DNA of 52,188 nucleotides. Source: Janibacter massiliensis. GTDB taxonomy: Bacteria > Actinomycetota > Actinomycetes > Actinomycetales > Dermatophilaceae. Positions within the stretch are counted from its first letter, which is position 1; every line of letters starts with the position of its first letter. Position numbers and translations under genes: made by a program. Shown one piece after another: positions 24,931 to 34,161 of the stretch. The notes under the pieces were generated by a model. The model made no database searches and was not told where the DNA came from. It saw only the letters and a list, made by a program, of their open reading frames with translations. The stretch covers positions 449,575 through 501,762 of the forward strand of contig NZ_LT985196.1 of assembly GCF_900289115.1 (NCBI RefSeq), in the 5' to 3' direction.

Positions 24931-26358
24931 TCAGTCCCGCAGCCGCGCCGCGATGGTGAACGTCATCGCGACGCGGCTCGGTCGTTCTGCGAGGCGGTAC
25001 TCGCCGGGGTGGTCCGGGTGCGGTGCCATGAGCGTGGGGAAGGGCCGCCACGGGGCGCTGTCGTGCTCGGCGAGCGCCGTGAGCTCCATCCCGCGGGAGA
25101 GCAGGGCCGTGACGATCTCCCCGAGCCCGTGGTTCCACTCGTGGCTCGTCCGGCGTGGCAGGCGGACGTCGGTGTCGGCGTACGTCGAGTCGTCGTCCCA
25201 GACGACCGGCTCGCGCGTCTCGAAGTAGGGCATCTCCGCGGCGAGGTGGCCGTCGACGGTGTCCAGGAGCGCGCCGAGCATCGGGTGGACGTCGCGGATG
25301 ACCACGCGCCCACCCGGCCGCAGGAGCGGGACGACGGCGTCGGCCCACGCCTCGATGCTCGGCAGCCAGCAGATGGCACCGATTCCCGTGTAGACGAGGT
25401 CGAACCGCCGCTCGCCCAGCGCCTGCGGCGCGACGAGGACGTCGGACTCCACGTACTCGACGTCGACGCCTGCGCGGTCGGCGAGGGCGCGCGCCTCCTC
25501 GATCGAGCGCCCCGAGAAGTCGAGCCCCGTGACCCGCGCGCCGAGCCGGGCCAGGGAGAGTGTGTCAGTGCCGATGTGGCACTGCAGGTGGACGACGTCG
25601 AGACCGGTGAGGTCGCCGAGGAACGGGCGGTCGAACTCGACGACCCGGCTCAGCTGATCGGGGCCGGAGAGGAGCCGCTCGACCTCGTAGTCCGGGGAGC
25701 TCGCGTGGGCGTGCGCGCGGGAGTCCCACAACGAGCGGTTGACGTCGAGGAACGCCCCCGTGTCGGCGGAGTCGGGAACCGTCGGCGCGGGCTCCTCGCG
25801 GAACCGGGTGGTCGGTGCGCTCCGTTCGCCGAGCTTGGCGAGGACGACGTCGGTGACGTCCTCCGGCGCCCGGCGCACGTCGAGGGTGAAGCCGTCCTCG
25901 TCGGCCTCGAGCGGCTCGAGCTGGTCGACCTGGCTGCGCAGGAGGCTCTGCGGCATGAAGTGCCCGACGCGCCCGGCGATCCGCGCCCGCAGGACGGCGA
26001 ACGGCGCAGTGAGGTGGACGAACTCGACCCCCGGGGCGCCGGACCGGAGGACATCGCGGTAGCGGCGCTTGAGGGCCGAGCACGCCATGACGGTGCTGCG
26101 CCCGGCCTCGTCCTGCTCACGGATCCACGCGGCGAGCGCCTCGAGCCAGGGCTGGCGGTCGGCGTCGGTGAGGGACTCGCCGGAGTTCATCTTCGCGATG
26201 TTCTCGGGGCCGTGGAAGTCGTCGGCGTCGGCGTAGACCCATCCCGTCCGCTCCGCGATCAGCTCGGCGACGGTGCTCTTGCCGCTCGCCGAGACCCCCA
26301 TGACGACGATGTGGTGCGGGCGGTCGTGCAGCGGGGTGGTGGAGCTGGGCGTGGTCAC
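24931..26358 (-). CDS. gntK: Gluconokinase read through into a SAM-dependent methyltransferase
   Basis: One uninterrupted 475-aa frame. Residues about 15-180 are a complete thermoresistant-type gluconokinase: P-loop GVSASGKSTVAEL, DADDFHGPENIAKM, the CSALKRRYRD motif and HFMPQSLLRSQVDQLEPL. It phosphorylates gluconate to 6-phosphogluconate. Residues about 205-475 are a complete class I methyltransferase starting FLDVNRSLWDSRA, with LQCHIGTDTLSLARLG as the SAM site. No ATG, GTG or TTG occurs around the junction. An in-frame ACG (25780-25782) lies 9 nt after GAGGAG, exactly where a separate start would be expected. So this is either a true fusion or two genes joined by loss of a stop and start. 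GTG 26358 has CATCCT 6 nt upstream. Confidence 0.85.
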   Translation of the reverse strand: MTTPSSTTPLHDRPHHIVVMGVSASGKSTVAELIAERTGWVYADADDFHGPENIAKMNSGESLTDADRQPWLEALAAWIREQDEAGRSTVMACSALKRRYRDVLRSGAPGVEFVHLTAPFAVLRARIAGRVGHFMPQSLLRSQVDQLEPLEADEDGFTLDVRRAPEDVTDVVLAKLGERSAPTTRFREEPAPTVPDSADTGAFLDVNRSLWDSRAHAHASSPDYEVERLLSGPDQLSRVVEFDRPFLGDLTGLDVVHLQCHIGTDTLSLARLGARVTGLDFSGRSIEEARALADRAGVDVEYVESDVLVAPQALGERRFDLVYTGIGAICWLPSIEAWADAVVPLLRPGGRVVIRDVHPMLGALLDTVDGHLAAEMPYFETREPVVWDDDSTYADTDVRLPRRTSHEWNHGLGEIVTALLSRGMELTALAEHDSAPWRPFPTLMAPHPDHPGEYRLAERPSRVAMTFTIAARLRD

Positions 26359-26364
26359 CGACCA

Positions 26365-26370
26365 AGGATG
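26365..26370 (-). promoter_or_regulatory. -10 element of the gluconokinase gene (leaderless)
   Basis: CATCCT on the minus strand, 6 nt before GTG 26358. It matches the TANNNT core except for its first base. Confidence 0.4.
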
Positions 26371-26384
26371 CCGGACGGCGGCGG

Positions 26385-26963
26385 TCAGCGCGGCGGCGCC
26401 CAGCCCGGATCGCGGCCGAGCAGCCCGACGAGGACGTCGATCCGCGGCGCGTCGTCGGGGACGGGCACCGGCGCGGCGAAGATCCCCGCGACGCCCCCGC
26501 CGGTGACCCGGGGCCGTTCGTAGGCGATGCAGTGCTCGACGGCGTCCGGGACCGGCTGCAGCGGCACCCCCGCCCCGCGGGCGAGGTCCCACGCGTGCAC
26601 GGTGAGGTCGACGAGCATCTGCTGCGCGTACTCCTCGGCGGGCGTGGGCCCGGCGCTCGTGGCGACGGTCGCGTCCGGGTCGGGCGAGGCCCACGCGGTG
26701 AGCGAGCCGGCGATCGCGCGTCGCCACGCGGTTCGCGGGGAGGTGCCGAGGACGTCACCGGCATACCGGTCGCCGACGTCCTCGAGGGACTCGCCGCGCA
26801 GGAGGTGCGGGGCCCACAGGTGCTCGGCGACGAGGTGGTTGAGGACGTCGCCGACGCGCCATCCCGCACAGGGGCTGGGGCGGTGCAGGGGCGGTCCGTC
26901 GATGCGGTCGACGAGATCGGTGACCACGCGGGCGGCGTCGGGCAGGAGGTCTCGGGCGCTCAC
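26385..26963 (-). CDS. DinB/maleylpyruvate-isomerase-fold protein (TIGR03086-like)
   Basis: A 192-aa protein of the DinB-like four-helix family common in actinobacteria. It shows PSPCAGWRVGDVLNHLVAEH near residue 30, with the metal His, and MLVDLTVHAWDLARG near 135, with the second His/Asp site. Members bind a metal and may be thiol-dependent (mycothiol) transferases; the substrate here is unknown. Its GTG start overlaps the hspR stop (GTGA), so it is translated with the heat-shock repressor at the end of that operon. Its own stop is 26 nt before the gluconokinase start. Confidence 0.82.
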   Translation of the reverse strand: MSARDLLPDAARVVTDLVDRIDGPPLHRPSPCAGWRVGDVLNHLVAEHLWAPHLLRGESLEDVGDRYAGDVLGTSPRTAWRRAIAGSLTAWASPDPDATVATSAGPTPAEEYAQQMLVDLTVHAWDLARGAGVPLQPVPDAVEHCIAYERPRVTGGGVAGIFAAPVPVPDDAPRIDVLVGLLGRDPGWAPPR

Positions 26964-27406
26964 GGGCGGTTCCGGGGTTGCCAGATGACGAGCGCCTGCC
27001 CCGCGCTCCGCCGCTGGGGGCGCTGGCCGTGGCGGAGCGGGACGACGTCGCCGGACGGGCCGACGGCGAAGAACCGGTTGCCGGAGGCCTCGCGGTGGGC
27101 CTCGAGCTCCTCCGTCAGCTCCTCGATCCGGGAGCGCAGGGCCGCGACGTGGTTCTCCAGCTCCATGATTCGCTGGATCCCGGCGAGGCTGATGCCCTCC
27201 TGCGCCAGCCGCTGGACCTGTCGGAGGCGGGCGACGTCGCTCGCGGAGTAGCGCCGCCCCCCGCCCCGTGTGCGGGACGGGGTGACGAGGCCGATGCGGT
27301 CGTACTGCCGGAGGGTCTGCGCGTGCATCCCGGCGAGCTCGGCGGCGACCGAGATGACGAAGACGGGGGCGTCGTCGTCCGGGGTGATCCGGTCCGTGCC
27401 GGCCAT
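26960..27406 (-). CDS. hspR: Heat-shock repressor HspR (MerR family)
   Basis: A 148-aa MerR-type regulator. The winged helix-turn-helix is in FVISVAAELAGMHAQTLRQY and YDRIGLVTPSRTRGGGRRYS, followed by the coiled helix LENHVAALRSRIEELTEELE. HspR represses dnaK operons by binding HAIR sites with DnaK as co-repressor. Two HAIR sites lie before dnaK in this window. It is the fourth gene of dnaK-grpE-dnaJ-hspR, 8 nt after dnaJ, so it controls its own synthesis. ATG 27406 gives the expected N-terminus. Confidence 0.95.
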   Translation of the reverse strand: MAGTDRITPDDDAPVFVISVAAELAGMHAQTLRQYDRIGLVTPSRTRGGGRRYSASDVARLRQVQRLAQEGISLAGIQRIMELENHVAALRSRIEELTEELEAHREASGNRFFAVGPSGDVVPLRHGQRPQRRSAGQALVIWQPRNRP

Positions 27407-27414
27407 GACCTCGC

Positions 27415-28443
27415 TCAGGCCCCGGCGTCGGCGCGCAGGCTCGCGCGCGGGTCACCGTCGGCCGCAGCGAGGCTCTCGACCGCGGCCCGCTGCTCGTCGG
27501 TGAGGTCCGTCGGCACGACGACCTGGACGGTGGCGAGGAGGTCGCCCGTCGCCTTCTTCGACGCGACGCCGCGGCCCTTGATGCGCAGGACGCGGCCGCT
27601 GGGCGTGCCCGGGGCGATCCGCACCTTGACGGTCGAGCCGTCGAGGGTGGGGACCTCCACCGTCGCGCCGAGGGTCGCCTCGGCGAAGGTCACGGGGAGG
27701 TCGAGGGTCAGGTGATCGCCGTCGCGCGCGAAGACGGGGTGCCGCTCGACCTCGACCGTGAGGATGAGGTCGCCACGCTCGGCCCCGGCGTCACCGCGCC
27801 CGCCCTTGCCGCGAAGGCGGATCCGCTGACCGTCCTTGACGCCCGCGGGGATGCGGGTCGTCACGGTCTCGCCGTCGACCGAGAGGGTGACGGTGGTGCC
27901 GGTGACGGCGTCCCGGAACGGCAGGCGCGTGCGGGCCGTGAGGTCGGCGCCCCGGCGAGGGCCGCGCGGGGCTCCGTACGCCTGACCGGGGAAGCCGCCG
28001 GGGAACCCACCGGCGCGCCCGCCGGTGCCGCCCTGGCCGAACATCGCGAGGATGTCCTCGAGGTCGGGCTCGGCGCCGCCACCGCCGGTGGAGTAGCGCA
28101 CGCGGGTGCCACCGCCGCCCGGACCGGCCGCGCCGCCGAACATCGAGAAGATGTCCTCGAAGCCACCGGCCTGGCCGTGGCTGCCGGCGGTGAAGCGGGC
28201 GCCGCCGCGGGCCATCGCGCGGATCTGGTCGTACTCGGCGCGCTGCTCGGGGTCCGAGAGGACCGAGTGGGCCTCGCCGATGTCCTTGAACCGCTGCTCG
28301 GCCGCGGCGTCACCGGCGTTGGTGTCGGGGTGGTACTTCCGGGCGAGCTTGCGGTACGCCTTCTTGATCTCGGCGTCGTCCGCATCCGTCGCGACGCCGA
28401 GGATGTCGTAGAAGTCCTTCTCCAACCAGTCCTGACTGGCCAT
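27415..28443 (-). CDS. dnaJ: J-domain co-chaperone without zinc domain (CbpA/type II-like)
   Basis: A 342-aa J protein. The J domain occupies about residues 8-75 with the HPD motif (RKYHPDTNAGD), followed by a Gly/Phe-rich region (about 80-165, including GGFPGGFPGQAYGAPRG). The substrate domains begin at LTARTRLPFRDAVTG. The four CxxCxGxG zinc motifs of type I DnaJ are absent, so this is type II. It stimulates DnaK ATPase. AGGGAGG precedes the ATG. The 170-nt gap to grpE contains a palindromic repeat. Confidence 0.94.
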   Translation of the reverse strand: MASQDWLEKDFYDILGVATDADDAEIKKAYRKLARKYHPDTNAGDAAAEQRFKDIGEAHSVLSDPEQRAEYDQIRAMARGGARFTAGSHGQAGGFEDIFSMFGGAAGPGGGGTRVRYSTGGGGAEPDLEDILAMFGQGGTGGRAGGFPGGFPGQAYGAPRGPRRGADLTARTRLPFRDAVTGTTVTLSVDGETVTTRIPAGVKDGQRIRLRGKGGRGDAGAERGDLILTVEVERHPVFARDGDHLTLDLPVTFAEATLGATVEVPTLDGSTVKVRIAPGTPSGRVLRIKGRGVASKKATGDLLATVQVVVPTDLTDEQRAAVESLAAADGDPRASLRADAGA

Positions 28444-28550
28444 GACGTCCTCCCTTCAGAGGAAGCTCGAGGTGGTGCTCGGCGCGAGCACCGAGGTTGC
28501 GTGGCGGCGGGGCGGGGTCGTCGGCGAGATCTGCGCGCCGAATGGTGCAT

Positions 28551-28600
28551 CCGCGCGCGATGTGTGGCGCGCAGATGTCATTTGCGCGCGCAATTGCGGG
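28551..28600 (-). repeat. Dispersed palindromic repeat, copy 2 (inside the dnaK operon)
   Basis: Aligned without gaps to 4349-4398, about 43 of 50 bases are equal, including GCGCGCAGATG, the (here one-base imperfect) 18-bp palindrome at 28579-28596 and the following CGGG. An 11-bp inverted repeat (28529-28539 with 28566-28576) adds a second hairpin. It lies between grpE and dnaJ and must be transcribed in the polycistronic mRNA. Confidence 0.8.
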
Positions 28601-28613
28601 AGAGGGGGCTGGG

Positions 28614-29225
28614 TCAGGTGGGGTCGGCGACCGCGACGCGGGCGGCTCGCAGGACCCGGTCGCCGGCCTTGAAGCCCGGCTGGAGGACCGTGACGACCGT
28701 CGTCGTGGTGGCGTCGCTCGGCAGGTTCTCGTCGTCGGGGTTCCACTCGGCGTGCATGAGCGCCTCGTGCTGCGTGGGGTCGAACGGCTCGCCCACCGCA
28801 CCGAACGGCACGAGCCCGTACTTGCCCAGGGCGGCCTCGAGCTTGTCCGTGATCGCCTTGAACGGGCCGTCGACGACGTCGCCGTGCTCCCGCGCGAGGT
28901 GGATCTCGTCGAGCACCGGCAGCAGGCCCGTGAGGACCTCGACGACCGCCGACTGCTTGACCTCGACCCGGTCGCGGTCGACCCGGCGCTTGTAGTTGAC
29001 GTACTCGGCCTGCAGCCGCTGGAGGTCTGCCAGGCGCTCGGCGGCCAGATCGGTCTCCGGCGCGGCCTGCCCGACGCCGGCGTCGGCCACCTCGTCGGCC
29101 GCCGTGCCCTCGGTCGGCGTCTCCTGCTCGTCCGCGGCGGCGCCCGGCTGGGCGGCCTGCGGGTCGTCGTTCACGGCCTCGGTCGTCACGTCCGGGGCCG
29201 TCGGGTCGGTGGGCTGCTCGGTCAT
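28614..29225 (-). CDS. grpE: Nucleotide exchange factor GrpE
   Basis: A 203-aa co-chaperone that releases ADP from DnaK. The N-terminal 65 residues are acidic and disordered (many Ala/Glu/Asp/Thr). A long helix follows ([20 protein letters not shown]), then the core with [35 protein letters not shown] and the C-terminal beta domain [19 protein letters not shown]. Length is usual. ATG 29225 follows GGAGGAG. It is the second gene of the dnaK operon, and a strong hairpin separates it from dnaK. Confidence 0.95.
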   Translation of the reverse strand: MTEQPTDPTAPDVTTEAVNDDPQAAQPGAAADEQETPTEGTAADEVADAGVGQAAPETDLAAERLADLQRLQAEYVNYKRRVDRDRVEVKQSAVVEVLTGLLPVLDEIHLAREHGDVVDGPFKAITDKLEAALGKYGLVPFGAVGEPFDPTQHEALMHAEWNPDDENLPSDATTTTVVTVLQPGFKAGDRVLRAARVAVADPT

Positions 29226-29280
29226 CGGGCTCCTCCTGCGCTGCGTCGTCAGGGGGCGGCGATCCCCGCCGCCCCGGGGG

Positions 29281-29312
29281 CGGGCCCCCGCGCGAGGTTG
29301 CGCGGGGGCCCG
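29281..29312 (-). terminator. Intercistronic hairpin between dnaK and grpE
   Basis: A perfect 13-bp stem (29281-29293 with 29300-29312), loop of 6 nt, beginning 5 nt after the dnaK stop. Inside the operon it probably acts as a partial terminator or as a 3' protector of dnaK mRNA, making DnaK more abundant than GrpE and DnaJ. Confidence 0.7.
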
Positions 29313-29317
29313 ACCGG

Positions 29318-31207
<1,890 letters not shown>

Positions 31208-31236
31208 GGTGGTTCTCCTTCGTTGGTGGTGCTGGG

Positions 31237-31257
31237 GTTGAGGTGCTTCCGCTCAAC
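31237..31257 (-). promoter_or_regulatory. HAIR operator 1 (HspR binding site)
   Basis: TTGAG-N9-CTCAA, the core of the HspR consensus CTTGAGT-N7-ACTCAAG. It overlaps the predicted -10 box (31255-31260) and start-site region, so binding would block initiation. Confidence 0.85.
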
Positions 31258-31284
31258 CTAGGGGCGCGATCCGACCTTGCGCAA
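31255..31284 (-). promoter_or_regulatory. Predicted dnaK promoter
   Basis: On the minus strand: -35 TTGCGC (31279-31284), 18-nt spacer, -10 TAGGTT (31255-31260). It lies between the two HAIR sites, and the -10 box overlaps HAIR 1. Confidence 0.5.
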
Positions 31285-31299
31285 CTCGGTGGGCGAAAA

Positions 31300-31320
31300 G
31301 GTGAGTCACCTTCACTCAAC
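31300..31320 (-). promoter_or_regulatory. HAIR operator 2 (HspR binding site)
   Basis: TGAGT-N7-ACTCA matches the inner HAIR consensus exactly. It lies upstream of the predicted -35 box, 63 bp (six helical turns) from HAIR 1. Confidence 0.8.
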
Positions 31321-31366
31321 CTCGGGGATCGGTGGCGCATTCCCGACGACCGGGCATGCTGGGATC

Positions 31367-31663
31367 GTGGAGCACACGACCCGCGAGGAGGCCGTCGACG
31401 AGCTGCTGCGCGCCGCGAGCGCGCCGGTGCCGATGTCGCGCGGGCACCTCGGCCAGGTGCCCATCCACTGGAAGACGGCCCTGCTCGTCTTCCCGCTCGC
31501 CGGGGCGGTCACCGCGTCCGCGGAGCTGCTCCTCGATCCCGGCGACACCTTCTGGGGCCGCGACCCGGCCGACGGCATCGCGGTCGCGGTCCTCACCCGG
31601 GCCGATGGCACGCGCGTCATCGAGTCCTCGACCCGCCGGCCCCGGCTGGAGAGGACCGACTGA
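31367..31663 (+). CDS. 98-aa protein of unknown function
   Basis: A soluble 98-aa protein starting VEHTTREEAVDELLRAAS, with a central hydrophobic stretch (HWKTALLVFPLAGAVTASAE) and a C-terminal half containing DPGDTFWGRDPADGIAVAVL. I do not recognise a family. GTG 31367 is chosen because CATGCT lies 6 nt upstream (leaderless layout) and no Shine-Dalgarno is seen; an earlier start would run into HAIR 2. It diverges from dnaK, so HspR bound at HAIR 2 could also affect it; that is an inference. Confidence 0.6.
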   Translation: MEHTTREEAVDELLRAASAPVPMSRGHLGQVPIHWKTALLVFPLAGAVTASAELLLDPGDTFWGRDPADGIAVAVLTRADGTRVIESSTRRPRLERTD

Positions 31664-31713
31664 GCCCGGCGCGCCTCGGCGTGTCGGGCGGCTCGATCGG
31701 GGACCATGGGCTC

Positions 31714-32235
31714 ATGGCGATCCCTGACCTCCGGCCCGTGGCCGACCGCCGCCACGACCCGCTGACCCGGGACCTCACCGCGTTCGACGCCGCGGACATC
31801 GACGGGCTCCTCGGCCGGCTCGCGTCCCCCGACGACGAGTCCGACACCGCCATCATCCCCCGCCTGCACGCCCCTGCCTCGGCGCCGCAGATGGTGTGGA
31901 CCCCCGCGCCGGTCCGGGTCGGGACCACGCCCGCGGGCACCCCGGCCACCGCGCCCGCGATCACCGCGCCCGAGACCACCGCGCCCGCAGTCACGCGAGC
32001 GAGCCGTCGCGCGGGCGCCACCTCCCCGTTCTCCCGGGTGCCGTGGGCCCTGCTGGGGATCGTCGCGGCGCTGGCCGTCGTCCTCGTCGTCGCGACGGTT
32101 CTCGCGGGACCGATCGGCCTCGCGGCTGCGCTCGGCGCCGAGGCCGTCCTCGTCGGCTGCGTCGTCGCGGCCGGCTCGCGCCGGGGGTACACCGGTCGGC
32201 ACTCGGCCGGCTACCGCCCCCGCCACGCAGCCTGA
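31714..32235 (+). CDS. Membrane protein with a Pro/Thr-rich cytoplasmic region
   Basis: A 173-aa protein. Residues 1-55 are polar and acidic (FDAADIDGLLGRLASPDDES), 60-105 are Pro/Ala/Thr-rich (repeated TAPA-like units), and 112-155 form two close membrane helices (PWALLGIVAALAVVLVVATV and GLAAALGAEAVLVGCVVAAG). The C-terminus is basic (SRRGYTGRHSAGYRPRHAA). No family is recognised. ATG 31714 is taken because the frame opens there with normal codon use. It lies 50 nt after the 98-aa gene and may share its transcript. Confidence 0.65.
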   Translation: MAIPDLRPVADRRHDPLTRDLTAFDAADIDGLLGRLASPDDESDTAIIPRLHAPASAPQMVWTPAPVRVGTTPAGTPATAPAITAPETTAPAVTRASRRAGATSPFSRVPWALLGIVAALAVVLVVATVLAGPIGLAAALGAEAVLVGCVVAAGSRRGYTGRHSAGYRPRHAA

Positions 32236-32284
32236 GCCGACCCCGCGGACGGGGCCGGCCCAGGCTTGGTCGGTGACGGGGGGC

Positions 32285-32947
32285 TCAGTCGCCCGTCAGA
32301 CCGCTCAGCAGCTCGGAGAAGTCGGTGACCTCCTGCTCGACGCCGACCCCGGAACGGCGCCGGCGCGCCGCACCCGCCTCGGTCGGCGCGAACCCCTCGA
32401 CGCCGCTGGGGGCGGCGACGACCAGGGCGGCGAGCTCGTCCGCCGCGCGGGAGATCCGCGCCTGCAGCTCCGCGCCACCACCGAAGTCCTCGGTCGCCGC
32501 GAAGACGGCCGTCGGCACGACGACCGCACGCAGGTAGGCGAACAACGGCCGCATCGCGTGCTCGAGGACGAGGCTGTGCCTGGCCGTCCCGGCGGTCGCC
32601 GCGACGAGGACGGGCATCCCCGTCACCGCGTCGGGGTCGAGGGTGTCGACGAACATCTTGAACAGTCCGGAGTAGCTCGCCGCGAAGACCGGGGTGACGG
32701 CGACGAGACCATCGGCCTCCGAGACCGCTCGGCGGGCGGCGTCCAGCTCCGGAGAGGGCATCCCGCCGGTCGTCATCGCCGTCGCGAGCGGGACGGCGAG
32801 GTCGCGCAGCTCGATGACCTCGATGTCCACCGCCTCACCGCGCGCCGAGACGCGGGAGCGGACGGCGTCGGCGATCCGGTCGGCGAGCAGCCGCGTCGAG
32901 CTCGGCACCGAGAGCCCCGCGGAGAGGACGACCACCCGCCGGGTCAT
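32285..32947 (-). CDS. NADPH-dependent FMN reductase (CE1759 family)
   Basis: A 220-aa flavodoxin-fold reductase. The N-terminal phosphate loop reads VLSAGLSVPSSTRLLADRI and the flavin-binding signature is VTPVFAASYSGLFKMFVDTL. It should supply reduced FMN to the LLM oxygenase encoded just upstream. The two genes overlap (the ATG of this gene overlaps the stop of the other as ATGA), which is the usual arrangement of CE1758/CE1759-type pairs. The natural substrate of the pair is unknown. The C-terminal 40 residues are basic (GAARRRRSG) and less conserved. Confidence 0.9.
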   Translation of the reverse strand: MTRRVVVLSAGLSVPSSTRLLADRIADAVRSRVSARGEAVDIEVIELRDLAVPLATAMTTGGMPSPELDAARRAVSEADGLVAVTPVFAASYSGLFKMFVDTLDPDAVTGMPVLVAATAGTARHSLVLEHAMRPLFAYLRAVVVPTAVFAATEDFGGGAELQARISRAADELAALVVAAPSGVEGFAPTEAGAARRRRSGVGVEQEVTDFSELLSGLTGD

Positions 32948-34080
32948 GCCGACACCTCGGCGGCGTCACGAGCCACCGCCGTGATGACCGTGCGGTGGGG
33001 GGAGTCCGGCCCCTCGGCGCGCAGGCTCTCGTGGGTCGGCGGGTCGCTCGGCACGTGGGCCGGCCGTCGGCGGTCGAACTCGGCGCGCAGCACCGGCGCG
33101 ACCTCGCGACCGAGGATCTCGACCTGCTCGAGGACGACGTCGATCGGCAGGCCGGCGTGGTCGATGAGGAACAGCTGCCGCTGGTAGTCACCGACGAGGT
33201 CGGCGTACCCCAGGTACCGCTCGATGACCTGCTCGGGCGTGCCGACGGTCAGCGGCGTGGTGCGGGTGAACTCCTCGAGGGAGGGGCCGTGACCGTAGAC
33301 GGGCGCGACGTCGAAGTACGGGCGGAAGCGGCGCACGGCCTCGGCCTCGGCGCCCGCCATGAACACCTGTCCGCCGAGCCCGACGATCGCCTGGTCGGCG
33401 TCGCCGTGACCGTGGTGCTCGAAGCGCCGGCGGTACAGCCCGACCATCTGCGCCGTGTGCTCGGGGTTCCAGAAGATGTGGTTGTGGAAGAAGCCGTCGC
33501 CGTAGAAGGCGGCCTGCTCGGCGATCTCCGTGCTGCGGATGGAGCCGTGCCAGACGAACGGCGGCACACCGTCGAGCGGTGCGGGGGTCGAGGTGTAGCC
33601 CTGCAGCGGGGTGCGGAAGCGGCCCTTCCAGTCGACGACCGGCTCGCGCCACAGCCGACGCAGGAGGTGGTAGTTCTCGATCGCGAGCGGGATACCGTCG
33701 CGGATGTCCTTGCCGAACCACGGGTACACCGGGCCGGTGTTGCCGCGGCCCATCATCAGGTCGATGCGCCCGCCGGACAGGTGCTGGAGGAAGGCGTAGT
33801 CCTCGGCGATCTTCACGGGATCGTTCGTCGTGATGAGGGTCGTCGAGGTCGACAGCCGCAGACGCTCGGTCTTGGCCGCGATGTAGCCCAGGTGGGTCGT
33901 CGGCGAGGAGGGGACGAACGGCGGGTTGTGGTGCTCGCCCGTGGCGAAGACGTCGAGCCCGACCTCCTCGGCCTTGAGCGCGATGCGGGTCATCGCATCG
34001 ATGCGCTCGTGCTCGGTCGGGGTCCGGCCAGTCGTCGGGTCGCGCGTGACGTCGCCGACGCTGAAGATGCCGATCTGCAT
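32944..34080 (-). CDS. LLM-class flavin-dependent oxidoreductase (CE1758 family)
   Basis: A 378-aa luciferase-like monooxygenase with a TIM-barrel fold. Visible are DVFATGEHHNPPFVPSSPTT near residue 43, DYAFLQHLSGGRIDLMMGRG near 92 and PPFVWHGSIRSTEIAEQAA near 165. It uses reduced FMN and oxygen to attack an unknown organic substrate. ATG 34080 is preceded by GGAG and gives the standard MQIGIFSVGDV start. A TTGA-N4-TCAA palindrome lies 20 nt upstream of the ATG. It forms an operon with the FMN reductase. Confidence 0.92.
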   Translation of the reverse strand: MQIGIFSVGDVTRDPTTGRTPTEHERIDAMTRIALKAEEVGLDVFATGEHHNPPFVPSSPTTHLGYIAAKTERLRLSTSTTLITTNDPVKIAEDYAFLQHLSGGRIDLMMGRGNTGPVYPWFGKDIRDGIPLAIENYHLLRRLWREPVVDWKGRFRTPLQGYTSTPAPLDGVPPFVWHGSIRSTEIAEQAAFYGDGFFHNHIFWNPEHTAQMVGLYRRRFEHHGHGDADQAIVGLGGQVFMAGAEAEAVRRFRPYFDVAPVYGHGPSLEEFTRTTPLTVGTPEQVIERYLGYADLVGDYQRQLFLIDHAGLPIDVVLEQVEILGREVAPVLRAEFDRRRPAHVPSDPPTHESLRAEGPDSPHRTVITAVARDAAEVSA

Positions 34081-34100
34081 GGGGTGCTCCGCCCTGTTAA

Positions 34101-34112
34101 TTGACGATTCAA
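34101..34112 (-). promoter_or_regulatory. Candidate MarR-type operator of the LLM/FMN-reductase operon
   Basis: TTGACGATTCAA: the palindrome TTGA-N4-TCAA inside an AT-rich patch that stands out in this GC-rich genome. A possible -10 (TAGGGT, minus strand, 34115-34120) lies directly upstream, so a bound repressor would cover the start site. No MarR gene is in the window. Confidence 0.45.
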
Positions 34113-34161
34113 CTACCCTAACCCCGTGGGGCACGCGGGCATTCCCCGCCCCCGGAGTGCG

